Below, in pieces: positions 53,706 to 61,638 of a stretch of 64,000 nt of DNA. The notes below the pieces were generated by a model, which saw nothing but the letters and a program-made list of their open reading frames with translations, searched no databases and was not told where the DNA came from. The stretch lies in the NCBI GenBank assembly GCA_035325705.1, contig DAOKZI010000011.1, positions 1-64,000 on the forward strand, read 5' to 3'. How positions within the stretch are numbered: position 1 is the first letter of the stretch; each line of letters starts with the position of its first letter. A program made the position numbers and the translations under genes. This DNA comes from Ga0077536 sp035325705. GTDB lineage: Bacteria; Pseudomonadota; Gammaproteobacteria; Ga0077536.

Positions 53706-54002
53706 ATGAGCAATTGGAAATCGAAGATCGCAGTCGCTGCGGCCTGCGTATTGTTGAGCAGCGCGGCCCTCGCGCAGAGCGCCGGCGTCCAGCGCGCGAC
53801 GCAGGGCGCGGCGGACGCCGTCACTTCGCCCGTGCGCATCGTTGACGGCGTGCGTGAAGACACCCGCGCACACGGCGCGGTCGGCGTCGTCACCGGCACG
53901 GTCAAGGGCAGCGCGCAGGCGGCGGCGCAGCTCGTCACCGGCGCGGCGAACGTCGGCGTCGGCGTGGTCGAGGTGCTGGTCTCGCCGTTCACGCGGCGCT
54001 GA
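53706..54002 (+). CDS. Small exported protein, unknown function
   Basis: This is a 98-residue product with a Sec signal (1-23, ALAQS). The mature 75 residues are Ala/Gly/Val-rich, with TSPVRIVDGVREDTRAHGAV, a glycine-spaced VVTGTVKGSAQ segment and a C-terminal GVVEVLVSPF. The glycine-spaced pattern ending in a Pro-Phe recalls the small exosortase system-associated family (TIGR04073-like), but the resemblance is weak. CAGGGAGG precedes the ATG. It is isolated between repeat clusters. Confidence 0.72.
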   Translation: MSNWKSKIAVAAACVLLSSAALAQSAGVQRATQGAADAVTSPVRIVDGVREDTRAHGAVGVVTGTVKGSAQAAAQLVTGAANVGVGVVEVLVSPFTRR

Positions 54003-54052
54003 GCCCGACGTAGAAGCCGTAGGTTGCCGTGAAAGAGCGTGCCCCGTTCTCT

Positions 54053-54212
54053 CGTAGCCCGGGTGCAGCGTAGCGAAACCCGGGATTCGGTATGTCCGAT
54101 ACGCAAGCGCTTTCGGCCCTGCTCGGCGCGCAACGCCGAGTCTTCTTGAATGCATGAGAAGACGGCGAGCGCGGATCCCGGGTTCCGCGCTGCGCGCTCC
54201 ACCCGGGCTACG
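54053..54212. repeat. Inverted pair of REP-like A repeats with a C fragment nearby
   Basis: Copies lie at 54053-54086 and 54174-54212. A truncated C repeat (CGTAGGTTG) begins at 54018. The array lies between the small exported protein and the convergent amidohydrolase gene, which ends about 30 bp beyond it. Confidence 0.85.
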
Positions 54213-54242
54213 AGAAGTCGACGGCGTTTCGTGGCCCCGACG

Positions 54243-55985
54243 TCACGCGCTCGCCGCGCGACTCCTCAGCACGCGGCCGGGCCGCGCGCCGGTGGCCGTG
54301 CCGTTCTCCTGCACCACTTCCCCGCGCACCAGCGTCGCGACGTAGCCGTCGACCTGCTGTACCAGGCGCGGCATGTTCGCAGGCAGATCGTAGGCCATGC
54401 GCGGCAGCCGCGCGCCCAGCCGCGCGAGATCGATCAGGTTCAGATCGGCCCGCATGCCGGGGGCGAGCAGGCCGCGATCGGTGAAGCCATAGAGCTGCGC
54501 ATTGTCGTGCGAGAGCTTGCGCACGACGGTTTCGAGCGGCACGTGGTAGGGCGAGCCGGCGGCGTCGCGCGCCCAGCGCGTCAGCATGTAGGTGTGCACG
54601 CCGGCATCGGCGATGAAGCGCACGTGGGCGCCGGCGTCCGACAGGCCGAGCACCGCGAGCGGATGCTTCATCATCGCGTGCAGCGCGTCCGGCGTGCCTT
54701 CGGCGTAGTTGACGCCGAAGTGCGTCAGCATCGCGCGGCCGCCGTTCTCGAGCAGCGCATCGTAGGCGACGGCCCAGGGACTAGTGCCGCGTTCGCGCGC
54801 CATCCACGCGATGCTGCGCTCTCGCGGCGGCGTGTAGTCGATCGGATCGCCCGCGACATAGATGTGCTCCCACAGCGTCGGGTTCCTGTAGATCAGCGAG
54901 AAGCCGGTGTCGTTCGGATCTTCCTCGGCGAGCAGTTTCGCCCGCATCGACGGCTCGGCCATGCGGCGATAGCGCTCCTCGAAGGGCAGATCCTGCAGCG
55001 CGCGGTAGCTCGGCATGAAGCGCCACGGATGCTCGCCCTCGAAGCTGAAGAGGATCGAGATCGGACGGCCGCTGATCTGCGGGATCAGGCGCAGGCCGTC
55101 GCGCGCGGCGGCTTCGCAGTGCGCGAGCTGCCGGCGCCACTGCGTCGGCTCGGTGTTGTGCTGGAGAAGCAGGAACATCATCGGGCTGCCGGACTCGGCG
55201 GCAATCCTGCGCATCAGCTGCATGTCGCGATCGAGGCCGTCGACGTCTTCGCCGATGACGCCGGGATTGACCATCTCGACGAGCCCGCGGCCGCTCGCCT
55301 TGACGGCGCGCGCGAGCGCGAGGAGCTCGCGCGCATCCGCATGCGTGCCCGGTACGGGCCGACCGTCGATGGCGACGTGCACGGCCGTGCGTGAAGTCGA
55401 GAAGCCGACGGCGCCGGCCTCCATCGCCTCGCGCGTGAGCCGCGCCATCTCGGCCAGATCGGCGTCCGTCGCCGCTTCGTTCGCCGCGCCGCGTTCGCCC
55501 ATCACATAGGCGCGCAGGGCGCCGTGCGCGAGCTGGGCCGCGACGTCGAAGGCGCGCGGCCTGCGATCGAGGGCGTCGAGATATTCGGGGAAGCTCTCCC
55601 ATTCCCACTGCATGCCCGCGCGCAGCGAGGCGCCGGGAATGTCTTCGACACCTTCCATCAGGCCGATCAGCCAGTCGCGCTGCGCCGGCCGCGCCGGCGC
55701 GAAACCGACGCCGCAGTTGCCCATCACGGCCGTGGTCACGCCGTGCTGCAGCGAGTGCGACAGTTCCGGATCCCAGCTGACCTGGCCGTCGTAATGCGTG
55801 TGGATGTCGACCCAGCCCGGCGTGACGAGAAGGCCGTCGGCGTCCAGCGTGCGTGCGGCCTTGCCGAGATCGCTGCCGATCGCGGCGACGAGGCCGTCCT
55901 TGATCGCGAGATCGGCGTGCACGGGCGCCGCGCCCGAGCCGTCGACGAGGTGGCCACCCTTGATCACGAGGTCGTAATGCGCCAT
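54243..55985 (-). CDS. N-acyl-D-amino-acid deacylase family amidohydrolase (second copy)
   Basis: This is the second amidohydrolase family 3 enzyme, 580 residues. The metal motif is PGWVDIHTHYDGQVSWDP, followed by MGNCGVGFAPARP and VLGLSDAGAHVRFI; the C-terminal domain has GMRADLNLIDLARL. It shares architecture with the gene at 50602 but differs in the central region, so it is an old paralogue or separately acquired enzyme. Of two ATGs six bases apart, the downstream one has better spacing from AGGGGAA. The SnoaL-like gene lies upstream on the same strand, 40 bp away, and is probably co-transcribed. Confidence 0.9.
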   Translation of the reverse strand: MAHYDLVIKGGHLVDGSGAAPVHADLAIKDGLVAAIGSDLGKAARTLDADGLLVTPGWVDIHTHYDGQVSWDPELSHSLQHGVTTAVMGNCGVGFAPARPAQRDWLIGLMEGVEDIPGASLRAGMQWEWESFPEYLDALDRRPRAFDVAAQLAHGALRAYVMGERGAANEAATDADLAEMARLTREAMEAGAVGFSTSRTAVHVAIDGRPVPGTHADARELLALARAVKASGRGLVEMVNPGVIGEDVDGLDRDMQLMRRIAAESGSPMMFLLLQHNTEPTQWRRQLAHCEAAARDGLRLIPQISGRPISILFSFEGEHPWRFMPSYRALQDLPFEERYRRMAEPSMRAKLLAEEDPNDTGFSLIYRNPTLWEHIYVAGDPIDYTPPRERSIAWMARERGTSPWAVAYDALLENGGRAMLTHFGVNYAEGTPDALHAMMKHPLAVLGLSDAGAHVRFIADAGVHTYMLTRWARDAAGSPYHVPLETVVRKLSHDNAQLYGFTDRGLLAPGMRADLNLIDLARLGARLPRMAYDLPANMPRLVQQVDGYVATLVRGEVVQENGTATGARPGRVLRSRAASA

Positions 55986-56025
55986 GCCCATTCCCCTGTC
56001 TCGATTTTTTCGATGATCGTCGGGC

Positions 56026-56397
56026 TCAGAGGCCCGGCCAGCGCTGCCAGTCGGCGTAGGTGCGGTCGGTGGCGATCAGGCCGTCGACGACGCTCAGGAC
56101 GGCGACGAAAGGCAGCGACCATTCTTCTCCCTGGTCCGGATCGAGCAGCACGGCCTCGACGCAGACCACATTGCCGCAGACGTGTCGTCGGTCGACGCGC
56201 ATGCGTCGGCGCGGGGCCTTCTTCAGCACGGCCTGCTCGACTCGCAGCAGCATGTCCCGCCCTTCGATGGCGCTGAGGCCCATCGGATAGACCGTGCAGT
56301 CGTGCGCATAGCAGTCGCTGACCATGCGCGCGACGTCCTCGTTGTAGGTATCGCGCCAACGGTCGACGAGGGCGCTCGGATCGGTGGCTCCGGACAT
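56026..56397 (-). CDS. SnoaL/NTF2-like protein
   Basis: This 123-residue NTF2-fold protein has family features: an N-terminal helix pair (LVDRWRDTYNEDVARMVSDCYAHD, landmarks WRDTYNED and YAHDCTVYPMG), then IEGRDMLLRVEQAVL and strands ending TYADWQRWPGL. Such proteins are small cyclases, isomerases or ligand-binding folds. It is likely in one transcript with the amidohydrolase downstream and divergent from a second NTF2-like gene. Confidence 0.8.
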   Translation of the reverse strand: MSGATDPSALVDRWRDTYNEDVARMVSDCYAHDCTVYPMGLSAIEGRDMLLRVEQAVLKKAPRRRMRVDRRHVCGNVVCVEAVLLDPDQGEEWSLPFVAVLSVVDGLIATDRTYADWQRWPGL

Positions 56398-56549
56398 GAC
56401 TCGGCCTCTCTATATCTGCGGGGGATCGGTAGGGTAGCGCGAATCAACTGCCGTCGATGCGCGACGACCGCCTTGCTGCGTTGCGAAGATGGCGCCGGGC
56501 GAGATCGGTGCAGGCTACACTTCTCGACCTGCGAAGCCGGAGAACTCCG

Positions 56550-56921
56550 ATGTCACAAGCACCCGAAAGCGCCCACCGCCTGTTCGAGGAACGTTTCAAC
56601 GCCGGCGATCTCGACGGCATGCTCGCACTCTACGAAGACGACGCGACTTTCGTGCGCGGGCCGGGCGACTACGTGAACAGCCGCGCCGCGCTCGCGGAGG
56701 GCCTGCGCGGCTTTCTCGCCACCAACGGAAAGATTCGGCTCGATACCCGCTATGCCGTGCAGCACGGCGAGCTCGCGCTGCTCAGCAACGAATGGACCTT
56801 GACGGGCACGGGCGCGGACGGCAAACCGTTCACGATGTCGGGCCGCACCGTCGAAGTCGTGCGGCGGCAGGCGGACGGACGCTGGCTGTACGTGATCGAT
56901 CATCCCTGGGGCGCACAGTGA
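56550..56921 (+). CDS. NTF2-like (SnoaL/DUF4440 type) protein
   Basis: This 123-residue protein has the fold pattern ESAHRLFEERFNAGDLDGML, then LYEDDATFVRGPGD and the last strand RWLYVIDHPWG. It resembles ketosteroid-isomerase-like DUF4440 proteins. No catalytic residues can be assigned with confidence. It is the same length as the divergent neighbour at 56026 but only distantly similar. The next gene (SRPBCC) follows about 100 bp downstream. Confidence 0.82.
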   Translation: MSQAPESAHRLFEERFNAGDLDGMLALYEDDATFVRGPGDYVNSRAALAEGLRGFLATNGKIRLDTRYAVQHGELALLSNEWTLTGTGADGKPFTMSGRTVEVVRRQADGRWLYVIDHPWGAQ

Positions 56922-57020
56922 GACGGGGCGCGCAAGAAGCGGCATCATGACCAGCGGCGGCCGGAACGCTCGCAGCCGGCGGCCTCGATCTCGATTGAAC
57001 GCAGGGAAAGGAGCGCAAGA

Positions 57021-57485
57021 ATGCCCGTCGCCCGTCTCGAACGCACCGTCGCCGCGCCGCACGACTACTGTTGGGCCTGGCTCGCGGACTTCAACGCGCT
57101 GCAGTTCCTGCATCCACCGGGCAACCTGACCGAGTTCAGCTGCGAGGGCAGTCACGTCGGCGCCCGACGCCGCGCGCGGTTCAAGCCGGAAATGGGCGTC
57201 GAGGGGCAGATCGTCGAACGCCTCGACGTCGTGCACGCGCCTGGCGTGATCGTCTATTCGATCGTCGAGCAGTATCCGCTGCCGATGCGCGACTACGTCG
57301 CGGTGGTGACGATGAAGGCGGCCGGCGCCGATCGCACGCACGTCGTCTGGGAAGGCCACTACACCGAGCACGGCCTGCCGGCGGCGCAGATGGACGAAAT
57401 GCTGCGTGCCTTCTACACGCTCTTCCTCGACGGTATCGAGAAAGCGCGCGCGCTGGGCAAAGCGCCGGGACAGAGTCCCTATTGA
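57021..57485 (+). CDS. SRPBCC (START/polyketide-cyclase-like) protein
   Basis: This 154-residue hydrophobic-ligand-binding fold opens with the typical PVARLERTVAAPHDYCWAWL, in which a strand leads to a helix. A beta-sheet follows (GARRRARFKPEMGVEGQIVE, landmarks GARRRARF and VEGQIVERLD), then a long C-terminal helix (MLRAFYTLFLDGIEKARALG). AAGGAG precedes the ATG. Members bind or modify lipids and polyketides. Its place beside NTF2-like proteins fits a catabolic or lipid-related role, but the ligand is unknown. Confidence 0.85.
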   Translation: MPVARLERTVAAPHDYCWAWLADFNALQFLHPPGNLTEFSCEGSHVGARRRARFKPEMGVEGQIVERLDVVHAPGVIVYSIVEQYPLPMRDYVAVVTMKAAGADRTHVVWEGHYTEHGLPAAQMDEMLRAFYTLFLDGIEKARALGKAPGQSPY

Positions 57486-57524
57486 TACAGCCGCGGAGGC
57501 GGCCGGTGGAAGCGGAGCGCCGGA

Positions 57525-58193
57525 CTATGCCGCGGTTTCGATCTCGAGTCCGGCGGCCTTCCACTCCGGGAAACCGTCCACGAGGCGCCGCACACGGTAG
57601 CCTCTGGCCCGGAGCCAGGCGACCGCCTCGAACGAGAGCACGCAGTAGGGACCCCGGCAATAGGCAACGATTTCGTGCTTCTTCGGAAGCTTCGACAGCT
57701 GCGCTTGCAGCTCATTCACCGGGATGTTGAGCGCACCCGGCAGATGGCCGAGCGCGAACTCCTGCGCCGGACGAACATCGAGCAAGGTGACCGTGCCGTC
57801 TCCCAGGCGGGACACCAGCTCTTCTCGCGTCACCGGCGCCAGCTCGTCGCGCGCCGAAAAATAATCGGACATGATCTGGCGGATCTCCGCCCGATTGCGT
57901 TCACCGACGCAGCCCAGGGCGCTGAGCAGGCCTACCACCTCGTCCTGATTGGCGATCCGATACAGCACGTGTTTGCCTCGGCGCGCCGTGTCGACCAGCC
58001 GAACGCGGCGAAGAATCTGCAGATGACGAGAAGTGTTCGCAAAGCTCAGCTTGCTGAGCACCGCCAGTTCCTCCACGCTGCGATGCCCCTGGGCCAGGTA
58101 CTCGAGCAGCTCGAGCCTGTGCGGATGCCCGATGCTCTGCGCAATCTCGGCCAGACTGGCATAGATGGCTTGTTTCGGCCCGCGCTGTTCCAC
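57525..58193 (-). CDS. ArsR-family regulator fused to a rhodanese domain
   Basis: This 222-residue regulator has a winged-helix ArsR domain (about 10-100, HPHRLELLEYLAQGHRSVEE, recognition helix near LSFANTSRHLQILRR) and a C-terminal rhodanese domain (about 125-220). The rhodanese loop is Cys179-Arg-Gly-Pro-Tyr-Cys184, with LLDVRPAQEFALGHLPGA before it. Such fusions are thought to sense reactive sulfur species through the rhodanese cysteine and derepress sulfur-detoxification genes. The GTG start follows GGAG. It is divergent from the metallo-hydrolase operon across a palindromic operator, so it probably represses that operon and itself. Confidence 0.9.
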   Translation of the reverse strand: MEQRGPKQAIYASLAEIAQSIGHPHRLELLEYLAQGHRSVEELAVLSKLSFANTSRHLQILRRVRLVDTARRGKHVLYRIANQDEVVGLLSALGCVGERNRAEIRQIMSDYFSARDELAPVTREELVSRLGDGTVTLLDVRPAQEFALGHLPGALNIPVNELQAQLSKLPKKHEIVAYCRGPYCVLSFEAVAWLRARGYRVRRLVDGFPEWKAAGLEIETAA

Positions 58194-58324
58194 CCCTGCT
58201 CCTCCTGCTCCCGATCGATGAAGCGCTCGTCCCCGGCAGCGACGCTCGCCGCCGCTTCGATGAGCGCCCGGCAATATACCCGGACGCTTCGTCGCGGAGC
58301 CCCCAGCGCTTGCCTGGACGCTGC

Positions 58325-58354
58325 TTGACAGGGCAAATCGCCTCAATTAATCAT
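58325..58354 (+). promoter_or_regulatory. Putative sigma-70 promoter of the sulfur/redox operon
   Basis: TTGACA at 58325-58330 (perfect -35) is followed after 18 bases by AATCAT at 58349-58354, a moderate -10. The -10 box overlaps the palindromic operator, as expected for repression by the ArsR-type regulator. The hydrolase start is about 50 bp downstream. Confidence 0.55.
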
Positions 58355-58375
58355 TCATCGAAACGATTGAATGAT
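58350..58375. promoter_or_regulatory. Palindromic operator, probable ArsR-rhodanese binding site
   Basis: ATCATTCATCG, AAA, CGATTGAATGAT forms an imperfect inverted repeat (one unpaired base) in the AT-rich centre of the divergent promoter region. The half-site ATTCA/TGAAT is typical of ArsR/SmtB-family operators. Confidence 0.7.
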
Positions 58376-58402
58376 GGTGACTTCGCCGGGAGCACGCAAG
58401 CC

Positions 58403-59149
58403 ATGATACTCAGGCAGTTTCTGCATCGAGACCCTGTCGGCCTGTCCTACCTCATCGGCTGCGGCGGACGCGGGATTGCCGCTGCGATAGATCCCGCCGG
58501 TGCGCCGGATCCCTATGTGCAAGCGGCCGCGGACGGCGGCATGCGCATCGCCTATGTCATCGACACGCACGTCCATGCCGATCACCTGTCGGCCGGCGCA
58601 GCGCTCGCGCGGGCCAGCGGGGCGGAATACGTGCTTTTCGCCCGCGCGGATGTATGCCTGCCCTTCAAGGCCGTGGAGGACGGCGATGTGCTGCCGCTCG
58701 GCAACGTGGTCGCGCAGGTGATGCATACGCCCGGCCATACGCCGGAACACCTCTGCTTGCTGATCGGCGATCGCAGGCGCGCCGACGAACCCTGGTTCGT
58801 GCTGACCGGCCACACGCTGATGATCGGCGATCTCGGCCGCACCGAACTGGCGACGAGCGCCGAGGAGGGCGCGCGCCAGCTTTTCCGAAGCGCGCGCCGG
58901 CTGGCCGCATTGCCCGACTACGTCGAAGTGCTGCCCGGGGCCTACGCAGGTTCGGCCTGCGGACGTCGGCTGAGCGGCAAGCCCTGGTCCACCATCGGCT
59001 TCGAGAAACGCTACAACGAGACGCTGCGCATCGAAGACGAGGCGGCATTCATCGCGCACATGATGACGGACGTCCCGCCGGCGCCGCCGCAGGCGGCACG
59101 GATCCGCGACCTGAACGCCGGCCGTCGAGCAAGCTCGACCGCTGCATGA
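58403..59149 (+). CDS. Metallo-beta-lactamase-fold hydrolase, persulfide dioxygenase/ETHE1-like
   Basis: This 248-residue MBL-fold enzyme carries the metal motif THVHADHL (His56, His58, Asp60, His61), TPGHTPEHLCLL and LMIGDLGRTEL, the pattern of persulfide dioxygenase/ETHE1-like proteins, which oxidise glutathione persulfide to sulfite. In the last conserved block, from memory relatives have PGHxAGS with His, but here it is PGAYAGS (Ala180); this residue is not an iron ligand in ETHE1. Its stop overlaps the MFS start (ATGA). The operon context with rhodanese, DsrE and MsrA supports a reactive-sulfur role. Confidence 0.85.
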   Translation: MILRQFLHRDPVGLSYLIGCGGRGIAAAIDPAGAPDPYVQAAADGGMRIAYVIDTHVHADHLSAGAALARASGAEYVLFARADVCLPFKAVEDGDVLPLGNVVAQVMHTPGHTPEHLCLLIGDRRRADEPWFVLTGHTLMIGDLGRTELATSAEEGARQLFRSARRLAALPDYVEVLPGAYAGSACGRRLSGKPWSTIGFEKRYNETLRIEDEAAFIAHMMTDVPPAPPQAARIRDLNAGRRASSTAA

Positions 59150-60414
59150 CGGCGGTCTCCGAGGCCGCGCTCGAGCCCGGCAGCGCCGTCGTCAGGCTGG
59201 GCCTGAAAGAGAACTGGCGGCAGTTCTCGCTGCTCGTGCTCGTCAATGCCTTCGTCGGCGGCATGGTCGGCATCGAGCGCACCGTCGTCCCCTTGATCGG
59301 CGCCGAGGAGTTCCACGTCGAGTCGACGACGCTGATCACGTCCTTCATCGTCAGCTTCGGCGTCATCAAGGCCTTCGCCAATCTCGTGTCGGGCCAGCTC
59401 GCCGACACCTGGGGCCGCAAGCGGGTGCTGGTCGTCGGCTGGCTGATCGGCCTGCCCGTGCCCTTCCTGATCGCGGCGGCGCCGAGCTGGGAGTGGATCG
59501 TGGCCGCCAATGTCCTGCTCGGCCTGAGCCAGGGTTTCGCGTGGTCGATGACGGTCATCATGAAGATCGATCTCGTCGGCCCGAAGGGACGCGGCCTGGC
59601 GGTCGGGCTCAACGAGTTTGCCGGCTATTTCGCGGTCGGGGCGACGGCCTTCATGACCGGCTATCTGGCCAGTCGCTTCGGGCTGCGGCCGGTGCCGATT
59701 TATCTGGGCGTCGCTTACGCGATCCTCGGCACCGCGCTGTCGATCCTCGTCGTACGCGACACGCGCGCGCATCTGCGCATCGAAGCCGGCGGAACGGACG
59801 CGCTTGCCTCGCCGCTGGGCTTCATGGAGGTTTTCAAGCTCACGTCCTTCCGCGATCGCAATCTCTTCGCCGCTTCGCAGGCGGGCCTGGTGAACAATCT
59901 CAACGACGGCATGAGCTGGGGGATCTTTCCCTTGTTCTTCACCTCGCTGGGGCTGGGGCTGGATCGCGTCGGTGTTCTGAAGGCGATTTATCCGATGGTC
60001 TGGGGCGTCTGCCAGATCCTCACCGGTTCGCTGAGCGATCGCTGGGGTCGCAAGGGCCTCATCGTCGCCGGCATGTGGGTACAGGCCCTGGGTCTGCTGA
60101 TGACGGCTGCGACGGGCGAGTTCGCCTGGTGGCTCATCGCCAGCGTGCTGCTCGGACTGGGTACGGCGATGGTCTATCCGAGCCTGATCGCCGCCGTCTC
60201 GGATGCGTCCGCCCCGCAGTGGCGCGCGCGCTCGCTGAGCGTGTACCGCTTCTGGCGCGATCTCGGCTATGCCATCGGCGCGCTGAGTGCCGGGCTGATC
60301 GCGGATCGCTACGGATTTGCAGCCGCGATCTATGCCATCGCGGGCTTGACGTTTTTATCGGGTGCCGTGGTGGCCATCGCGATGCGTGAGCAGCCGCAGG
60401 CCGCTGGGCCATAG
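59146..60414 (+). CDS. Major facilitator superfamily transporter
   Basis: This 422-residue inner-membrane transporter has twelve predicted helices. The MFS loop 2-3 motif is GQLADTWGRKRVLVVGW and its C-half echo is GSLSDRWGRKGLIVAGM. A long central loop lies near residue 200 (VVRDTRAHLRIEAGG). It is translationally coupled to the MBL-fold enzyme. The position suggests export of a sulfur compound or toxic oxyanion, but specificity cannot be told from the sequence. Confidence 0.9.
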   Translation: MTAVSEAALEPGSAVVRLGLKENWRQFSLLVLVNAFVGGMVGIERTVVPLIGAEEFHVESTTLITSFIVSFGVIKAFANLVSGQLADTWGRKRVLVVGWLIGLPVPFLIAAAPSWEWIVAANVLLGLSQGFAWSMTVIMKIDLVGPKGRGLAVGLNEFAGYFAVGATAFMTGYLASRFGLRPVPIYLGVAYAILGTALSILVVRDTRAHLRIEAGGTDALASPLGFMEVFKLTSFRDRNLFAASQAGLVNNLNDGMSWGIFPLFFTSLGLGLDRVGVLKAIYPMVWGVCQILTGSLSDRWGRKGLIVAGMWVQALGLLMTAATGEFAWWLIASVLLGLGTAMVYPSLIAAVSDASAPQWRARSLSVYRFWRDLGYAIGALSAGLIADRYGFAAAIYAIAGLTFLSGAVVAIAMREQPQAAGP

Positions 60415-60446
60415 CCTTGGATTCAGCCGGGCAGGAAGCGCAGTCC

Positions 60447-60794
60447 ATGAAAGTGCTGTTCATCATCAACGATCCGCCGTACGGCACCGAGCGCATGTAC
60501 AACGCGCTGCGTCTGGCCGCCGCGCTGCTCAAGGACGAAGCAAACGAGGTCAGCGTCTTTCTGATGGCCGATGCGGTCAGCGGCGCGAAAGCGGGACAAA
60601 AAACCCCAGACGGCTATTACAACATCGAGCGCATGCTGCGCCGGGTGGCCGCCAGGGGTGAAGTGCTGCTATGTGGCACCTGCCTCGATGCGCGGGGTAT
60701 GACCGATGCCGAACTGACGGCCGGTGCACGTCGCAGCAGCATGGATGAGCTGGCTGCCGCGACGGTCGCCGCCGACAAGCTGTTGGTGTTCTGA
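60447..60794 (+). CDS. DsrE-family sulfur-transfer protein
   Basis: This 115-residue small cytoplasmic protein opens MKVLFIINDPPYGTERMYNALRLA, a typical DsrE/YchN start (landmarks FIINDPPYG and MYNALRLA). It carries a conserved cysteine pair in LLCGTCLDARG, likely the persulfide-carrying site. A start at the ATG after CAGGAAG was preferred to an upstream TTG. It fits the sulfur cluster as a persulfide carrier between rhodanese-type and oxidising enzymes. Confidence 0.88.
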   Translation: MKVLFIINDPPYGTERMYNALRLAAALLKDEANEVSVFLMADAVSGAKAGQKTPDGYYNIERMLRRVAARGEVLLCGTCLDARGMTDAELTAGARRSSMDELAAATVAADKLLVF

Positions 60795-60897
60795 GTGATG
60801 GCCGCCAGCCATCCGAAGGCTCTATGCCGCCGCCCCGGTCTCGTACCGGACGATGTGTTGCAGTACTACCGAAAATATCAGCCAGGAGTTTTCGATC

Positions 60898-61521
60898 ATG
60901 GCCGTCCAATGTGAAATGCCGAAAGCCGTTGCGTCGCATGCCGCCGACTTCCCGGATCCTCCAATGGACATGCGCACAGCGTCCGGTCCCCAGCACGCCG
61001 TACTGTCCGGCGGGTGCTTCTGGTGTACGGAGGCGGTGTATCGACAGCTCGACGGCGTACTGAACGTGATCTCGGTGTATACGGGCGGCTCCGCCGAGAC
61101 CGCGAACTATGCCGCCGTCAGCTCGGGGACGACCGAGCATGCCGAGGCCGTCGCGATCGAGTACGACCCGACGCGCTTGAGCTTCGGCGTGATCCTCAAA
61201 GCCTTCTTCTCCGCGGCACACGATCCGACTCAGGTCGACCGGCAAGGCGATGACCACGGGCGGCATTACCGGTCCGCAATCTTCTACGCCAGTGAAGAGC
61301 AGAAGAAAATTGCGCAAGCCTACATCGACCTGCTCAATGGCTCCGCAGTGTTCGATGCTTCCATGGCGACGGTGCTGGAGCCCTTGGGCGCCGTCTATCC
61401 GGCGGAGGCGGAGTTCCAGAACTACGTGGCCAGGAATCCCACGGATCCTTATGTCGTCAAGAACTCCCTGCCCAAGGTCGAGAAGCTTCGAGCGCGCTTC
61501 GCGGGACAGCTCAAGTCATGA
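60898..61521 (+). CDS. msrA: Peptide-methionine (S)-S-oxide reductase MsrA
   Basis: MsrA repairs oxidised methionine in proteins using thioredoxin. It has 207 residues. The active site is GGCFWCTEAVY, with catalytic Cys40. Other motifs are VYTGGSAETANYAAVSSGTTEHAE (landmarks TGGSAETANY and GTTEHAEAV) and FFSAAHDPTQVDRQGDDHGRHYRS (landmark DPTQVDRQGDDHG). The usual C-terminal recycling cysteines are absent, so resolution may use Cys43 or an external thiol. CAGGAG precedes the ATG. It lies about 100 bp after DsrE on the same strand. Confidence 0.94.
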   Translation: MAVQCEMPKAVASHAADFPDPPMDMRTASGPQHAVLSGGCFWCTEAVYRQLDGVLNVISVYTGGSAETANYAAVSSGTTEHAEAVAIEYDPTRLSFGVILKAFFSAAHDPTQVDRQGDDHGRHYRSAIFYASEEQKKIAQAYIDLLNGSAVFDASMATVLEPLGAVYPAEAEFQNYVARNPTDPYVVKNSLPKVEKLRARFAGQLKS

Positions 61522-61638
61522 GACATTCCTGCGGCGTGTCGTAACCGGATCGGGATGATCCGATCGGCGGCGGCAATCCCGTCTCGATGCGAGGGCTCAC
61601 GGCGTGAGCCGCGGCGGCACCCCGGCACCGAACGATGC

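Noticed and set aside
58403..59149. Beta-lactamase resistance gene
   Set aside because: The MBL-fold motifs are of the persulfide dioxygenase/glyoxalase type, there is no signal peptide, and the context is sulfur metabolism.
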